Notes under the pieces: generated by a model | What the model saw: the letters and a program-made list of their open reading frames with translations, nothing else | What the model was told of the DNA's origin: nothing | The model's database searches: none | Assembly (NCBI RefSeq): GCF_905373215.1 | Contig: NZ_CAJPRT010000007.1 | Span: 1-64,000, forward strand | Direction: 5' to 3' | Length of the DNA stretch: 64,000 nt | Source: an uncultured Campylobacter sp. | GTDB taxonomy: Bacteria > Campylobacterota > Campylobacteria > Campylobacterales > Campylobacteraceae | In this document: in pieces, positions 62,332-64,000 of the stretch | Position numbering within the stretch: the first letter of the stretch is position 1 | Layout: each line of letters starts with the position of its first letter | Position numbers and translations under genes: made by a program

Positions 62332-62970
62332 ATGGAAAAATCGCGGCTGGGACTACTGCAAACCGAGGCTATCGCCACGCTTAGCGACGAGGAGCTTGCA
62401 ATGTTCGAGCACCAAGTCATCAAAAAAGGCTATGTTTTTTATAGCGAGGCGCCTAAAGTTTTTATTTTTAAAAGCGGGCAGGCGAAGCTTTCGTTTTTTG
62501 AAGACGGCGAGGAATTCATCATCAACTACCTAAACAAGGACAATATCACTATTCTTAATGAAATTTGCGCGCTTGAGTTTTTAGAGGACAGCGAAATTTA
62601 CACGATCGATGCGAGCGGACTAGGGGAGATCTTGGCAAATCGCAGCTTTTGCGAGGCATATATAAAAATTTTAACAGAGATAATTCTGCTGCAGCGCAAA
62701 ATCACGCGTTCCATACTTTTTGAAAATGCAAAAGGGCGCATCGCGAGCTTTTTGATCGAGCTTGCAAACGAGCAGAATTTTCATCAAAATGGCTACAAAT
62801 ACGTCTTTTTGCCCTTTTCGCTAAAGGTGCTTTCATCCTTCGTGGGGCTCAAGCGTCAAAGCGCGAGTACCGCGTTTAACGAGCTTGTAAAAGATAACGT
62901 AATTCAAAAAATCAGTCAGCACGAGTTTTTGATCCTGGACTACGACAGATTGCTTAGCTACTGTGTTTAG
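62332..62970 (+). CDS. Crp/Fnr-family transcription regulator
   Basis: The 212-residue protein has an N-terminal cNMP-binding-like beta-barrel (about 20-115: GYVFYSEAPKVFIFKSGQAKLSFFEDGEEFIINYL, DNITILNEICALEF), a dimerisation helix (about 115-145) and a C-terminal winged helix (about 150-205: RIASFLIELANEQ, SLKVLSSFVGLKRQSASTAFNELVKDNVI). Fnr-type N-terminal iron-sulfur cysteines are absent, so a direct O2 cluster is unlikely. TTTGGAGG precedes the ATG. It is a candidate regulator of the formate/nitrite gene on its right, which is inference. Confidence 0.88.
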   Translation: MEKSRLGLLQTEAIATLSDEELAMFEHQVIKKGYVFYSEAPKVFIFKSGQAKLSFFEDGEEFIINYLNKDNITILNEICALEFLEDSEIYTIDASGLGEILANRSFCEAYIKILTEIILLQRKITRSILFENAKGRIASFLIELANEQNFHQNGYKYVFLPFSLKVLSSFVGLKRQSASTAFNELVKDNVIQKISQHEFLILDYDRLLSYCV

Positions 62971-63390
62971 GCGCGGGCTAGAGTTTTTAAAGCATTTATG
63001 CAGCTTACGGCTTAAGCGCGAAATTTTGTCTAAAGTTACGGTGTAGAATTTTGTCTAGATTTACAGCGTAAAATTTTTATCAAGAGCTTGGTTTTGGAAT
63101 TTCATCCCAAATTTCGCTTAGGATTTCGTCTAAAATTTTAACTTATATAAAATTTGGGTTTGTGGTCTCGTTTAAAATTCTGTTTTGAATTTGCTTAAAA
63201 TTTTAACACGTAATTCACTTTTGAATTTTATCCGCTATCCTAAAACGCAAAGCTTTGGAATTTTAAATTTAGCGGCAGGCTATGGAATTTAAAATTTTAA
63301 ATCAAGCTGGAATTTTATGGGTTGCAATGGAATTTAAAATTTTGGATCGAGCGAAATTTTATGTATGAGAATTTTTAAAATTTAAGAAAC
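62971..63390. other. Spacer with the densest RAATTY content in the window
   Basis: I count 21 RAATTY hexamers in about 390 bases (63000-63390), one per about 18 bases, with no open frame worth calling. The sequence cycles through forms such as TGGAATTTTAAAATTT. Confidence 0.6.
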
Positions 63391-63416
63391 TAAAAATGCG
63401 CGGCAAAGTGCCGCGC
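63391..63416 (-). terminator. Rho-independent terminator of the formate/nitrite channel gene
   Basis: On the minus strand a perfect 7-bp stem, GCGCGGC-ACTTT-GCCGCGC (63398-63416), is followed by ATTTTTAG. It lies about 34 bases after the stop codon. Confidence 0.8.
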
Positions 63417-63449
63417 CGTGTTGATTATATCGTGCTGAAGCGCGATAGA

Positions 63450-64000
63450 TTAGTCTTTCTTTTTCATATCGTATTTATTGACCATAAATCCGACCAAGCC
63501 TACGAAAAATAGACCGCCGCAGATGTTGCCTAGCGTAACTGGGATCATATTTTTAACGATGAAATTTCCCCAGTTTATTGAATCTATTTGAGCTGCCGTT
63601 ACGCCGTGAAGCGAGCTTGCAAGAGCATTTACATCGCCACCTGCAGCCGCAAGGTAGTGGCCTTTAGCGATGATGCCTTCAGTTAGGATAAACATATTTG
63701 CCACGCAGTGTTCCATCGAGCAAGCTACGAATGCGCCGATCATCCACATAATTGCAAAGAATTTGCCTGATAGATTGCTCTCGCTGGTCGCAGTCCAGAT
63801 AGACATACATACAAACACGTTACAAAAAATTCCGCGGATGAATAGCTCATGAAAAGGCGCGTTTATTTTGCCTGCTGCCGCAGGAATGAAGTGCTGCAAG
63901 ATGTAGCCGTCATATTTAAGCGGAAGTCCTGAGTAATAATACATATACGCGATTAACGCGCCGCCTACGAAGTTAAAGCACCAAACGATAGCCCAATAGC
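63450..64000 (-). CDS. Formate/nitrite transporter (FNT family), 5' part missing
   Basis: The C-terminal part (about 183 residues) of an FNT channel such as FocA/NirC is present; the reading frame continues to the window edge (YWAIVWCFNFVGGALIAYMYYY upstream of the first Met seen). Family blocks are IRGIFCNVFVCMSIW (third/fourth helix with the SLG-loop region nearby), MWMIGAFVACSMEHCVANMF, INWGNFIVKNMIPVTLGNICGG and GLFFVG. It moves formate or nitrite across the inner membrane. Which anion cannot be told without the N-terminus. A terminator lies at 63391-63416. Confidence 0.9.
   Translation of the reverse strand, partial: YWAIVWCFNFVGGALIAYMYYYSGLPLKYDGYILQHFIPAAAGKINAPFHELFIRGIFCNVFVCMSIWTATSESNLSGKFFAIMWMIGAFVACSMEHCVANMFILTEGIIAKGHYLAAAGGDVNALASSLHGVTAAQIDSINWGNFIVKNMIPVTLGNICGGLFFVGLVGFMVNKYDMKKKD

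Overview
The window looks like a chromosomal segment of a Campylobacter (class Campylobacterales) with unusually high GC for the genus. Three things point there. Gene order matches C. jejuni and H. pylori blocks as I remember them (rpsB-tsf-ABC ATPase-acidic protein-gmk-tatA-argS; ilvC-YibQ-like-dprA-ruvX; glcD-PgbA-like-M23 peptidase). The lifestyle genes are anaerobic and C4-dicarboxylate based. Spacers are saturated with AAATTT/GAATTC words. The flagellar gene fliR, which I expect between the ABC ATPase and the acidic-protein gene, is absent, so a non-motile high-GC species such as C. gracilis fits best. The species name is an inference.

Layout. 1-560: a gene-free GC-rich block framed by a 39-bp inverted repeat. 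686-1870: two uncharacterised genes. 2300-7280: C4-dicarboxylate antiporter (dcuA), aspartase-like lyase, MmgE/PrpD protein and a PAS-winged-helix regulator. 7485-10265: membrane protein, tRNA-Glu(CUC), lipoprotein, bioB. 10601-17402: mnmG, a frameshifted membrane-protein gene, a YojI-type ABC exporter, cytochrome c, riboflavin synthase, pgeF. 17408-18939: an AT-rich cassette (XRE repressor plus two unknown genes) with a palindromic divergent promoter. 19248-26516: the rpsB-to-argS operon. 26938-33824: Sel1 protein, DUF3137, DUF4299, SUKH (immunity-type) genes and proC, whose 3' end is fused to the remains of a DUF1963 gene. 33962-37551: ilvC, YibQ-like protein, dprA, ruvX. 37995-39832: EthD-like protein and a second Sel1 protein. 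40469-46954: glcD, PgbA-like, M23 peptidase, mgtE, Nudix, alpha/beta hydrolase. 47524-52938: TRIC/UPF0126, argD, MidA-like, rsmD with a giant insert, TIGR02757. 53470-57928: TSUP exporter, a 1.35-kb spacer with a degenerate repeat array, ridA, a nonsense-mutated SUKH gene, a DUF6892-type gene. 58671-64000: MOSC protein, alanine/Na+ symporter, LCMT-type methyltransferase, Crp/Fnr regulator, and a formate/nitrite channel cut by the window end.

The most unusual signal is not a gene. Several conserved enzymes (RsmD, ArgS, ProC, RibE, the MmgE/PrpD protein, the YibQ-like protein) carry low-complexity in-frame inserts built around the hexamer RAATTY. In the inserts I read, about 41 of 42 such hexamers lie in one codon phase (xxR AAT TYx, giving Asn-Ser/Phe/Leu). 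In the mnmG gene only about 3 of 11 do. The same hexamers fill the gene-free spacers at roughly one per 18-31 bp. RAATTY is the target of the C. jejuni methyltransferase CtsM, whose methylation marks DNA as acceptable for natural transformation. An uptake-driven (molecular-drive) origin of these inserts is therefore a testable hypothesis, and dprA lies in the same window.
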